Source: Patiria miniata (lineage: Eukaryota > Echinodermata > Asteroidea > Valvatida > Asterinidae). From it: 64,000 nucleotides of DNA. Location of the stretch: the NCBI RefSeq assembly GCF_015706575.1, contig NW_024037048.1, positions 18,369,512 through 18,433,511 of the forward strand, given 5' to 3'. Of the stretch, positions 1 through 10,018 are shown in pieces (the stretch's first letter is position 1; each line of letters begins with the position of its first letter). The notes below the pieces were generated by a model that was not told the DNA's origin, made no database searches, and was given only the letters and a program-made list of their open reading frames with translations. The translations under genes and the position numbers were made by a program.

Positions 1-789
1 AGGAATGGGAAATTGCTAGAGAGCACCATCGAGAGCACCAAGGCAAATTATGGAGGACACCAATGTACATGAGGACACCAAAAAAGCAAAATAGTACCCC
101 ACCTGGGCCAAGTTCGCGCAAGGACTATAGTTGACCAATGGTTAACTAACGTTTGCCCGAACTCTGTCTAGTCGACGGTGATTGACTACGCTAGTCGACT
201 ATTTGGAACCAGCCTACTGGGGTTGGTTGCTTCGCTGGTAACCAATAGCCGTGCGTATTCATAACGCTAGCAGAGAGCCAGGATCCGGAAGTTTTGCGAT
301 GACATTTTGACCAGCTGCATTTGACTAGAGACGTTCGCACGTTGCTATCAGTGCGCAGGCGTAAGGTACGTCACAAATCAACCACTAGTCGACTAATGGT
401 CCTTGCCCGAACTTGGCCTTGTCTGTACAATCCAAGCTTGAAAAAAAAAAAAGCAAAAAAAAAAAAAAAAGCCACGTCCCCGCGTCAATTCCGGAACTTT
501 GGTCTGACCAGAGACCAAATTTTTTTTTTTGGTCTACATATAAGAAACAACTGTGTGGTAGGGTAGGTAAAGATCTGTTTTTGGGGGGTTTGACATTTCT
601 ATAGCCTGAAAATATAAGGTGGGATGATAGTCATTAAAATTTACTTTTTTTCTCTATTTTGCATGCATTAGTAAAGGTGAATCATTCTGCACTTCTGACC
701 AACTTACACAAAAATAAAAATAAAGTTTATAGTTTTCACTATAGAAGGGGGGGGGGGGGGGGTGCTTGAGCGCAAGGAGGAGATTCTAC

Positions 790-935
790 CTTTTCTTTGA
801 GCGTGGTGACTTCTTCCTTGCTGATCTTCCAAGGAAACTTCTCCGTGCTCTCCAGGCTGCTTCCTCATCCAGCATCCAGGGTTTGGAGAGCTCCTTGATG
901 ATTGTGTTGGTCTTGATCTTACCCAACCCACCAAT
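790..935 (-). CDS. SLC12-type cotransporter C-terminal exon, frame disturbed
   Basis: Read on the minus strand, an acceptor (ccgtctag) is followed in phase 0 by IGGLGKIKTNTII, which continues the LMQ at the end of the 1799-1933 exon. Together they resemble the LMQ-GLG-K-NT segment of Na-K-Cl cotransporters (SLC12A1/2/3 family, LMQAAGLGRMKPNT). After about 25 codons (KPWMLDEE) the frame must shift by one base to give STEKFPWKISKEEVTTLKEK, weakly like the EPWRITDNELELYKTK segment further along these proteins. A donor (aag|gtagaa) follows. The roughly 100 residues that normally separate these two motifs are absent, so this exon is either lineage-specific or damaged. The similarity was judged by eye; family call moderate, functional status doubtful. 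Confidence 0.45.
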
Positions 936-1798
936 CTAGACGGAAACCAATCAGGAAGGAAAATTTGAATGCATTTGCTCTAAATACATTATGTCCAGGT
1001 CTTGGAAAAGACCAACGTTAGTGCTGAAAAAAAGCTAGAAACCTGGACAAATCTGGTTTAATGATCTTGTTATACATTTTGCCACTTTGACTTAATTTTT
1101 TAAAGACCTGCTTGCATTTTACTCAAACTGTTCATCAAAATTCATTCCGCAAAGTCTTCTTCAAGTACTCATGTGAGTACACATTTCGGTACTCAAAATA
1201 CTCATCGAAATATTCATTAAAATAATTCACCAGGGGTTACACAAGACTTGTAAAAAGGTACTCAACTAATACAAAACCTCAGGATTCATTGAAAACAAAT
1301 GAATCGACTCATAAAGTAGTACTCAGTAAAAAGTAGTCTACTTGTCAAAAAAAATGCTCAACTCATACTCGACTTATCGCAGACTGCTTCACTCGTCAAG
1401 CAGACTCGACTTAAAAGACCGAAGTTATCAAACAGTACCTCAATCCATTTAAAACTGGTGTTCCAGAGTCCCTAACTTAACTCAACTAAACTCAACTTAT
1501 AGATTCAAGTTTCAAACACAGACAAAGTTCTTGTATTAATTTTCCATTGATTAGACGCTGGAGTCATTCTGAACGACTGCAACACTCAATCTTTGGACGA
1601 CTTTCATGTGTAGTTGCTCCTCAATGTTTCAAACGTCAAACTTAATTCAACTCTTTGGAATAATTTAGTTCGGCACTTCTCTGAATGCTAGTCTGAAACG
1701 CGTGTAGTTGTCAAAAGGTACACAACTCATCAAAATGCAGAAAACTTGAGCTATCCACGCATACTCAGGTCTGACCCTGATCACCCTCATAAGCCTAC

Positions 1799-1933
1799 CT
1801 GCATGAGTGCCTGTGCCCCGGTTCTTAGCGTAGGGCTTGCTACCATGGCTGGGAATGCCTTGATCTTCTGAACATCCACCCATTTCTCCTGAGAGTCTGT
1901 CAGAAGCTCCATCAAATGTGTACTCTGCTCACC
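1799..1933 (-). CDS. SLC12-type cation-chloride cotransporter, C-terminal domain exon
   Basis: A 135-bp exon, phase 0 at both ends, with acceptor catacag and donor cag|gtaggc. It translates to 45 residues including KIKAF, LRTGAQALMQ. This matches, nearly without gaps, the cytosolic C-terminal region of NKCC/NCC transporters (KMKAF...LREGAQYLMQ), which move Na, K and Cl together across the plasma membrane. Only this exon and the one at 790-935 are visible. The membrane-spanning exons should lie upstream, but FBXO22 occupies 2636-3080 on the same strand, so a full transporter gene cannot fit. I infer a gene fragment left by duplication. The alternative is a real gene with FBXO22 or its last exon placed in an intron. 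Confidence 0.6.
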
Positions 1934-2223
1934 CTGTATGAAAGGCGGGACAAAATGTTTCCCCTTAAAGCTTAGCATCTATACTTTACTAAAGAAATTA
2001 ATACTCTACTAAAATAATAATTAAAAATATAATGTCTCTCAAATTGTTCACAAAAAAAGACAAATCACCCACTCTTTATGACATTTATGTTCATGCTACA
2101 AACAACTTGCAACTGTAGCAGATTACTTATGATTCGCAACGCTAGCTTCTGATCACACTGCTTCACAAGGACAAACTTTTGTCAAATCACAGACAAATTG
2201 CGACTATAGCAGATTACTTACGA

Positions 2224-2445
2224 TCAGCACTGCTCCGCATATGAGAAGGCTTGTGCTCTTGGTGATATATGGGAGAGGAAGTGAACCAGGGCAGGCCTGC
2301 ATCCAGGGCAACCAGTCAATGCAATAATCTGTGGCCTGTACAGGGAAATACAACAATCCACAAATTGAAAGGACGAGGGAATAGAACCTGGGACCTCTGG
2401 ATTGCCGTTCCAGTGCTCTACCAACTGAGCTACCAAGCTGCATCG
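2224..2445 (-). repeat. tRNA-derived SINE-like element
   Basis: The minus strand begins with a tRNA-like head (ggtagctcagttggtagagc as A box, an anticodon-like stem, then ggttctattccc as B box) and runs into unrelated sequence. Position 33 of the anticodon-like loop is C, not the usual T, and there is no convincing acceptor stem, so this is a SINE relic and not a tRNA gene. A roughly 30-bp sequence (agcagattactta core) occurs at about 2115 and again at about 2205 beside the element. Confidence 0.55.
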
Positions 2446-2521
2446 TGTTTAGTCTCCCGCTTTGTCAACGTCTATGTTAAGAATAGGCATTGGTCAGAAT
2501 TGTAATGACTCGAGTCACAAT

Positions 2522-2527
2522 TTTATT
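2522..2527 (-). terminator. AATAAA polyadenylation hexamer downstream of FBXO22
   Basis: AATAAA on the minus strand, 109 bases after the FBXO22 stop codon. Position fits a 3' UTR end, but the hexamer alone is weak evidence in AT-rich DNA. Confidence 0.35.
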
Positions 2528-2635
2528 CAAAATTGATGTTCACGTTACTTTGCGAATACAGAGTCAGTGGACCAGTTATTTTCCTAATTTCAATCACAAA
2601 GTACAAATTTAAAGAGATCACTCACTAATGCCTCA

Positions 2636-3080
2636 CTATTCAGCCAAATGACAGCAAGCAATTACTACACAAGTGAACCACTTCTCCAAATTCTGCAGTT
2701 TGTTCAGCTCATTCCTGTGCCTGAGGTCTGCCGAGTCTTGGTCTGCACTCTCCTGCACCGATCTCCCCAGGGTGAAGTTATCACAGCCGTACTCCCCGCC
2801 CCCAAAGAACCCCACAAGGGGCGTGTCGGGAAAGACCTCGTGAAAGGCTCCGCTTTCCACATCCTCGGCCTGGTAGAAATGGCGCCCTCGCCCAACGCAG
2901 CTGAACAAGAAAGCCAGGCTGTGTTTCGCTGGCAATCCCAACCTCTTGAGTGCCTGGAATTTCGAGCGAGCTTTGTCCCTGGTGGTGACGCTGTTATCAA
3001 GAACCACAGATGCTGCCCTCACGTTGGGTCCGGAGAATGTCACTGTCAGACAACTGGGCAGTTTCTTGGAGTTTGTTCCC
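2636..3080 (-). CDS. FBXO22: F-box only protein 22, last exon (FIST-C region)
   Basis: An open 445-bp terminal exon that opens after the acceptor ttgcag and ends in TAG. The text contains FLFSCVGRGRHFYQ, VFPDTPLVGFFGGGEYGCD and a final CVVIACCHLAE. It matches the C-terminal FIST domain of FBXO22 (FACVGRG, FFPSVPLFGFFGNGEIGCD, ending in MALIHLG). FBXO22 is the substrate-recognition subunit of an SCF (CUL1) ubiquitin ligase and the FIST part contacts substrates. The exon is unbroken and the key FGxGEyGCD signature is kept. No F-box or N-terminal FIST exon is seen between 3,100 and 34,000, where the tandem array lies. The gene is therefore truncated here, or its 5' exons are far away beyond the array. 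Confidence 0.75.
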
Positions 3081-3220
3081 CTGCAACGAATGTAATTTGA
3101 CATTATTTAATCCAGCAATACCCATGATGATACTAGCCATGGTCAGCCATGACCAATCTGGAATTTGCAAGTATGTCTATCCTTAAACATATTTTAAGTG
3201 AGACACGTCCAAGTCTGCAT

Positions 3221-4850
3221 GCTGAATAAAACTAGTGGCCTCGAACCGCCAAGACACACATCCGCACGCCGTAGAATATTTTAAGTTTCGTTCAAAAGAG
3301 GGCGCGCCACATCAATTTAGTGGTCTCAACAACGCATCAACACGGATGCTGCACTTGAAAATTGGACAAAAAGAACAATCACGTTTCCGATGAATTACTC
3401 AAGAAATACGGAATGGATTTAATTGAAATTTCGTGCAATTAGTTTTCACGATGTGTAGAAGAAGTAGTTTGAATGGCGGGAGAAACTGTGGAGCTATAAT
3501 AATATGATCGTAACAATCTGGTGTTTTATACACTAAAAATCCACGTTAACTTCCATTAGGTTTGTATTTGTCGCGATTAAAACCCTGTATTGTTACGGTC
3601 ATAATAGCTTGATTGTTTGACCTTTTCTTATGAAATTAAATCTGTTCATGTTTAAACATCATGACAAATGAGTGCACGAAAATTCATTTAAATGTAACGT
3701 GTATTTCTTGAGTTGTTGCCTCCAAAACGAGTTTGTTCTGTATTTTAAAATTGAATATTCAGTGATTTGTCATGATGATTGTGTTACATTATGAGATTTA
3801 ATTTCATGATAAACCATCGAACAATGAGAAAGAGCATACCCGAAAGAAATATAGTGTTTTAAACGTGAAAAATACAAACCAAATTAAAAATGAAAAGTCA
3901 ACGTCCATGGAAAAATAATAACACACTCGTTGTTTGAGCAATAACCCAAGCTCACCAGGTCAAGCTATATTAAGTTGTAAGTTTAACAAGTGATCGGTCT
4001 TGATGTCTTACATGAGGAGATTAAATTTCGTGAGAAACCGTCAAACAACTTAAAAAGTCTTTCGAGAAAGGGCGCGCTGAATAAAACTAGTGGCCTCGGC
4101 CAAGACATACATCCGCAAGCCGTAGAATATTTTAAGTTTCGTTCAAAAGAGGGCGCGCCACATCAATATAGTGGTCTCAACAACGCATCAACACAGATGC
4201 TGCAAAATTGGACAAAAAGAACAAACTCGTTTCCGATGAATTACTCAAGAAATACGGAATGGATTCAATTGAAATTTCGTGCAATTAGTTTTCACGATGG
4301 GTAGCAGAAGCAGTTTGAATGGCGTGAGAAACTATGGAGCTATAAATATAATATGATCGTAACAATCTAGTGTTTGAAACGCTAGAAATCCACGTTGACT
4401 TCCATTAGGATTGTACTTGTCGCGATTAAAACCCTGTATTGTTACGGTCATAATAACTTGATTGTTTGACCTTTTCTTATGAAATTAAATCTGTTCATGT
4501 TAAACATCATGACAAATGAGTGCACGAAAACTCATTTAAATGTAACGTGTATTTCTTGAGTTGTTGCCCTCAAAACGAGTTTGTTCTGTATTTCAAAATT
4601 GAATATTCAGCTATATGTCATGATGACTGTGTTACATTATGAGATTTAATTTCATGAGAAACCATCAAACAATGAAAAAGAGCATACCGAAACAGATATT
4701 TTTAAACGTGAAAAATACAAACAAAATAAAAAAGGAAAAGTTGTAAGTTCCGCAAGTGATCGTTCTTGATGTCTTACATGAGGAGATTAAATTTCGTGAG
4801 TAACCGTCAAACAACTAAACAAAATCTTTCGAGAAAGGGCGGGCGTGCAG
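3221..4850. repeat. Two-copy tandem repeat, unit about 0.8 kb
   Basis: Copy 1 begins at 3221 and copy 2 at 4077, both with ctgaataaaactagtggcctc, followed by the same order of segments: gagggcgcgccacatcaat, ctcaagaaatacggaatgg, attaaaaccctgtattgtta, and an end with ctttcgagaaagggcg. Copy 1 is longer by some 80 bp. No ORF is kept between copies. Related sequence on the opposite strand is at about 43,400-44,640. A dispersed repeat that duplicated in tandem; class unknown. Confidence 0.7.
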
Positions 4851-5671
4851 TGTGAAACCTTATCTATCTGCAGGCCTTCAATTCTCCGCCGGAACGCTGA
4901 GTCTTGACGTCCAGAACATAGCGTAAGCAGGGAATTTTTCTTTTCACAACTACAACTATTCATGCATATAGAAATAATTATTTAGTTTGAGAATGTGAAA
5001 GAAGAAACTTCCAATTAAGTTCCGTTTGCATTTTATTGTAATTAATCCTTCAAAAGAGACCATACATCACATTACATATAGCAATAAAATCATCAAGTCA
5101 GGATACCCCTCCCTATATGCAGCTCCCCCAACTCCTTGTTGATCTGGTGCTTCTAGAAGCACCAGATAAACAAGGAGTTAGATTGAACAGAAGGCTACAC
5201 AGAATCCAATGAACCCCCGGGCCTCTGGCCAGCCCCATACAACCCAGATACAGAATAAGAAGTGACCACCTGCTATAATAGCGTGGTCAGGTACGGTTAC
5301 AACCATTGATCTCCATATACACAGACACCCATAATTCCCGCATTTCCCAATTTCTAACAAAAAGAAAAACGGATAACGAAACCAATTTTCATTTCCTAAG
5401 CAAAAAGAAAAACGGATATCGGACTTCGAATCCAAAATCCATTGTCGACAGCAAAACGGATATTAACGAATAACGATTCCCAGTCCTATTCGACAGCCAA
5501 ACGGAAAACAAATCCCAAATCCTATCGAGAAAGGAAATGGGATTTCTCAATGCATGATGGGAAAATTCGGACTTCGAAACTTTTTCGCAACTTCGTCTCA
5601 AGGGTTAGCTTTATTTTGTAACTTTCTTTCCTGTATTAAGTACCTGTCACTGTCAGTGCGTACCGCTCTCA
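4851..5671. other. No gene seen; left flank of the array
   Basis: AT-rich sequence with a near-perfect hairpin at about 5129-5179 (listed separately) and a loose repetition of aaaaacggata between 5360 and 5500. No coding similarity recognised. Confidence 0.4.
5129..5179. repeat. Hairpin with arms of about 25 bp
   Basis: aactccttgtt and atctggtgcttct on one side pair with agaagcaccagat and aacaaggagtt on the other, with virtually no loop. Probably a short foldback remnant. Confidence 0.65.
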
Positions 5672-6130
5672 GGGTGCACACCGGTAAATCGATCCGCCAA
5701 GCTCATGAATAAAAGTTATATCTTCAAAATATTCTATATTAGAGAGTTCTGAGAGCCGTAAAATTGGTGAATTGAAAAGATATGGCAATGAACCTCTGGC
5801 CCGGACTTGGGGCTTCCAATTCTGAGCATTTTGGATGTTATTGGGCTCGAAAGTGGCGCTATTTTGCCATGCTGTGGAGGGATCGTTTTTCAAGATGGCT
5901 ACTTTTCCGCTTTGGGGAAAATAGTGGTCGTCTTCTTTGCGTGAAAATATCTCGAAAGTCAATGGTCAACCCACCAAAAATTGAAAAGAAAATGAAAGAT
6001 GACACATTGATCATCATTTTTCTGTGCAGCTTGAATACCTGTGAGAGTTTTGAGTATTTTAAAAAATAATTTTGAAGTATGGGCATTTAGCACTAGTGTC
6101 TATGGGAGTTTACTTGCAGGTATGCATCCC
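5672..6130 (+). repeat. Unit A, copy 1 (edge, diverged)
   Basis: First A copy, with many substitutions relative to the others (for example tatcttcaaaatatt instead of taccctcaaaatatt, and an end gtatgcatccc). It is separated from copy 2 only by the triplet tca; the same tca precedes it at 5669-5671. Confidence 0.9.
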
Positions 6131-6133
6131 TCA

Positions 6134-6590
6134 GGGTGCACACCGGTAAATCAATCCGCCAAGCTCATGAATAAAAGTTATACCCTCAAAATATTCTATA
6201 TTAGAGAGTTCTGAGCGCCGTAAAATTGGGGAATTGAAAAGATATGGTAATGAACCTCTGGCCCGGACTTGGGGCTTCCAATTCTGAGCATTTTCGATGC
6301 TATTGGGCTCAAAAGTGGCGCTATTTGCCATGTTGTGGAGGGATCGTTTTTCAAGATGGCTACTTTTCCGCTTATGGGAAAATAGGGGTCGTCTTCTTTG
6401 GGTGAAAATATCTCGAAAAGTCAATGGTCAACCCACCAAAAATTGAAAAGAAAACGAAAGATGACATGTTGATTATCATTTTTCTGTGCAGCTTGAATAC
6501 CTGTGAGAGTTTTGAGTATTTTTCAAAGAATTTTGAAGTATGGGCATTTAGCACTAGTGTCTATGGGAGTTTATTTGCAGGTATGCACCC
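6134..6590 (+). repeat. Unit A, copy 2
   Basis: Near-consensus A, with a private aatcaatccgcc change and one T missing in cgctatttgcc. It is the first A to be followed directly by B units. Confidence 0.9.
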
Positions 6591-7428
6591 TATAAAGAAT
6601 AACAAAGATGGCCGTTTCGCGCATGCGCTGTGCCCGGCAGTGGTCTTTTCAGTGGGCGGAAACTACGGGGAGGGGGAAAAAGTGTTTTAAAGGTATCAAC
6701 AAGGGTTTTTTCCGTAACGGATTCTCCCAAATCGTAAGGGAGCAGTAGGCTATCACCCGATTACAACAATTGCTAGTTGAAAAGGGGGGGGGGGGCATTT
6801 TGAGCTGAAAAGTAGCTGAAACTCAATTTATTGTCGCTGGGGGCGCTCTACAGCTTAGCAGGGGCAAAAAAACCCACTATTTTCGGGCTTCATATCGACC
6901 TCGGATAATATTTTTCTTTCATTTTTTTCTTCAAAATATTGACTTTGGTGATATTCTGCTTGTCCTGAATGTGGTTTTGTGTTAAAATCTAAAAGTTGCC
7001 TGCTATTATAAAGAATAACGAAGATGGCCGTTTCGCGCATGCGCTGTGCCCCGGCAGTGGTCTTTTCAGTGGGCGGAAACTACGGGGAGGGGGAAAAAGT
7101 GTTTTAAAGGTATCAACAAGGGTTTTTTTCCGTAACGGATTCTCCCAAATCGTAAGGGAGCAGTAGGCTATCACCCGATTACAACAATTGCTAGTTGAAA
7201 AAGGGGGGGGGGGCATTTTGAGCTGAAAAGTAGCTGAAACTCAATTTATTGTCGCTGGGGGCGCTCTACAGCTTAGCAGGGGCAAAAAAAACCACTATTT
7301 TCGGGCTTCATATCGACCTCGGATAATATTTTTCTTTCATTTTTTTCTTCAAAATATTGACTTTGGTGATATTCTGCTTGTCCTGAATGTGGTTTTGTGT
7401 TAAAATCTAAAAGTTGCCTGCTATTAAA
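6591..7428 (+). repeat. B block 1 (2 copies of unit B)
   Basis: The second B carries two linked private variants, a fifth A before the poly-G run (gttgaaaaagggg) and aaaaaaaaccacta, which recur together 6,804 bp downstream in block 4. Confidence 0.9.
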
Positions 7429-7886
7429 GGGTGCACACCGGTAAATCGATCCGCCAAGCTCATGAATAAAAGTTATACCCTCAAAATATTCTATATTAGA
7501 GAGTTCTGAGCGCCGTAAAATTGGGGAATTGAAAAGATATGGTAATGAACCTCTGGCCCGGACTTGGGGCTTCCAATTCTGAGCATTTTCGATGCTATTG
7601 GGCTCAAAAGTGGCGCTATTTTGCCATGTTGTGGAGGGATCGTTTTTCAAGATGGCTACTTTTCCGCTTATGGGAAAATAGGGGTCGTCTTCTTTGGGTG
7701 AAAATATCTCGAAAAGTCAATGGTCAACCCACCAAAAATTGAAAAGAAAACGAAAGATGACATGTTGATTATCATTTTTCTGTGCAGCTTGAATACCTGT
7801 GAGAGTTTTGAGTATTTTTCAAAGAATTTTGAAGTATGGGCATTTAGCACTAGTGTCTATGGGAGTTTATTTGCAGGTATGCACCC
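7429..7886 (+). repeat. Unit A, copy 3
   Basis: Consensus A of 458 bp; the preceding B ends ctattaaa directly at GGGTGCACACC. Confidence 0.9.
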
Positions 7887-9560
7887 TATAAAGAATAACA
7901 AAGATGGCCGTTTCGCGCATGCGCTGTGCCCCGGCAGTGGTCTTTTCAGTGGGCGGAAACTACGGGGAGGGGGAAAAAGTGTTTTAAAGGTATCAACAAG
8001 GGTTTTTTCCGTAACGGATTCTCCCAAATCGTAAGGGAGCAGTAGGCTATCACCCGATTACAACAATTGCTAGTTGAAAAGGGGGGGGGGGGGCATTTTG
8101 AGCTGAAAAGTAGCTGAAACTCAATTTATTGTCGCTGGGGGCGCTCTACAGCTTAGCAGGGGCAAAAAAACCCACTATTTTCGGGCTTCATATCGACCTC
8201 GGATAATATTTTTCTTTCATTTTTTTCTTCAAAATATTGACTTTGGTGATATTCTGCTTGTCCTGAATGTGGTTTTGTGTTAAAATCTAAAAGTTGCCTG
8301 CTATTATAAAGAATAACGAAGATGGCCGTTTCGCGCATGCGCTGTGCCCCAGCAGTGGTCTTTTCAGTGGGCGGAAACTACGGGGGGGGGGGAAAAGTGT
8401 TTTAAAGGTATCAACAAGGGTTTTTTCCGTAACGGATTCTCCCAAATCGTAAGGGAGCAGTAGGCTATCACCCGATTACAACAATTGCTAGTTGAAAAGG
8501 GGGGGGGGGGCATTTTGAGCTGAAAAGTAGCTGAAACTCAATTTATTGTCGCTGGGGGCGCTCTACAGCTTAGCAGGGGCAAAAAAACCCACTATTTTCG
8601 GGCTTCATATCGACCTCGGATAATATTTTTCTTTCATTTTTTTCTTCAAAATATTGACTTTGGTGATATTCTGCTTGTCCTGAATGTGGTTTTGTGTTAA
8701 AATCTAAAAGTTGCCTGCTATTAAAAAGAATAACAAAGATGGCCGTTTCGCGCATGCGCTGTGCCCCGGCAGTGGTCTTTTCAGTGGGCGGAAACTACGG
8801 GGAGGGGGAAAAAGTGTTTTAAAGGTATCAACAAGGGTTTTTTCCGTAACGGATTCTCCCAAATCGTAAGGGAGCAGTAGGCTATCACCCGATTACAACA
8901 ATTGCTAGTTGAAAGGGGGGGGGGGGCATTTTGAGCTGAAAAGTAGCTGAAACTCAATTTATTGTCGCTGGGGGCGCTCTACAGCTTAGCAGGGGCAAAA
9001 AAACCCACTATTTTCGGGCTTCATATCGACCTCGGATAATATTTTTCTTTCATTTTTTTCTTCAAAATATTGACTTTGGTGATATTCTGCTTGTCCTGAA
9101 TGTGGTTTTGTGTTAAAATCTAAAAGTTGCCTGCTATTAAAAAGAATAACAAAGATGGCCGTTTCGCGCATGCGCTGTGCCCCGGCAGTGGTCTTTTCAG
9201 TGGGCGGAAACTACGGGGAGGGGGAAAAAGTGTTTTAAAGGTATCAACAAGGGTTTTTTTCCGTAACGGATTCTCCCAAATCGTAAGGGAGCAGTAGGCT
9301 ATCACCCGATTACAACAATTGCTAGTTGAAAAGGGGGGGGGGGGGCATTTTGAGCTGAAAAGTAGCTGAAACTCAATTTATTGTCGCTGGGGGCGCTCTA
9401 CAGCTTAGCAGGGGCAAAAAAACCCACTATTTTCGGGCTTCATATCGACCTCGGATAATATTTTTCTTTCATTTTTTTCTTCAAAATATTGACTTTGGTG
9501 ATATTCTGCTTGTCCTGAATGTGGTTTTGTGTTAAAATCTAAAAGTTGCCTGCTATTAAA
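7887..9560 (+). repeat. B block 2 (4 copies)
   Basis: The second B has the private form ccccagcagtgg at 8351; the same change is found at 15155 in block 5, exactly 6,804 bp on. That copy also has an expanded G run in the cggggaggggg segment. Confidence 0.9.
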
Positions 9561-10018
9561 GGGTGCACACCGGTAAATCGATCCGCCAAGCTCATGAATA
9601 AAAGTTATACCCTCAAAATATTCTATATTAGAGAGTTCTGAGCGCCGTAAAATTGGGGAATTGAAAAGATATGGTAATGAACCTCTGGCCCGGACTTGGG
9701 GCTTCCAATTCTGAGCATTTTCGATGCTATTGGGCTCAAAAGTGGCGCTATTTTGCCATGTTGTGGAGGGATCGTTTTTCAAGATGGCTACTTTTCCGCT
9801 TATGGGAAAATAGGGGTCGTCTTCTTTGGGTGAAAATATCTCGAAAAGTCAATGGTCAACCCACCAAAAATTGAAAAGAAAACGAAAGATGACATGTTGA
9901 TTATCATTTTTCTGTGCAGCTTGAATACCTGTGAGAGTTTTGAGTATTTTTCAAAGAATTTTGAAGTATGGGCATTTAGCACTAGTGTCTATGGGAGTTT
10001 ATTTGCAGGTATGCACCC
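9561..10018 (+). repeat. Unit A, copy 4
   Basis: Consensus 458-bp A followed by the longest B block of the first higher-order repeat. Confidence 0.9.

Noticed and set aside
2357-2443. Functional tRNA gene (also the tRNA-like parts at 35,590, 38,870, 41,410 and 43,130)
   Set aside because: A and B boxes are present but acceptor or anticodon stems do not pair well, and each lies in a SINE or foldback element.
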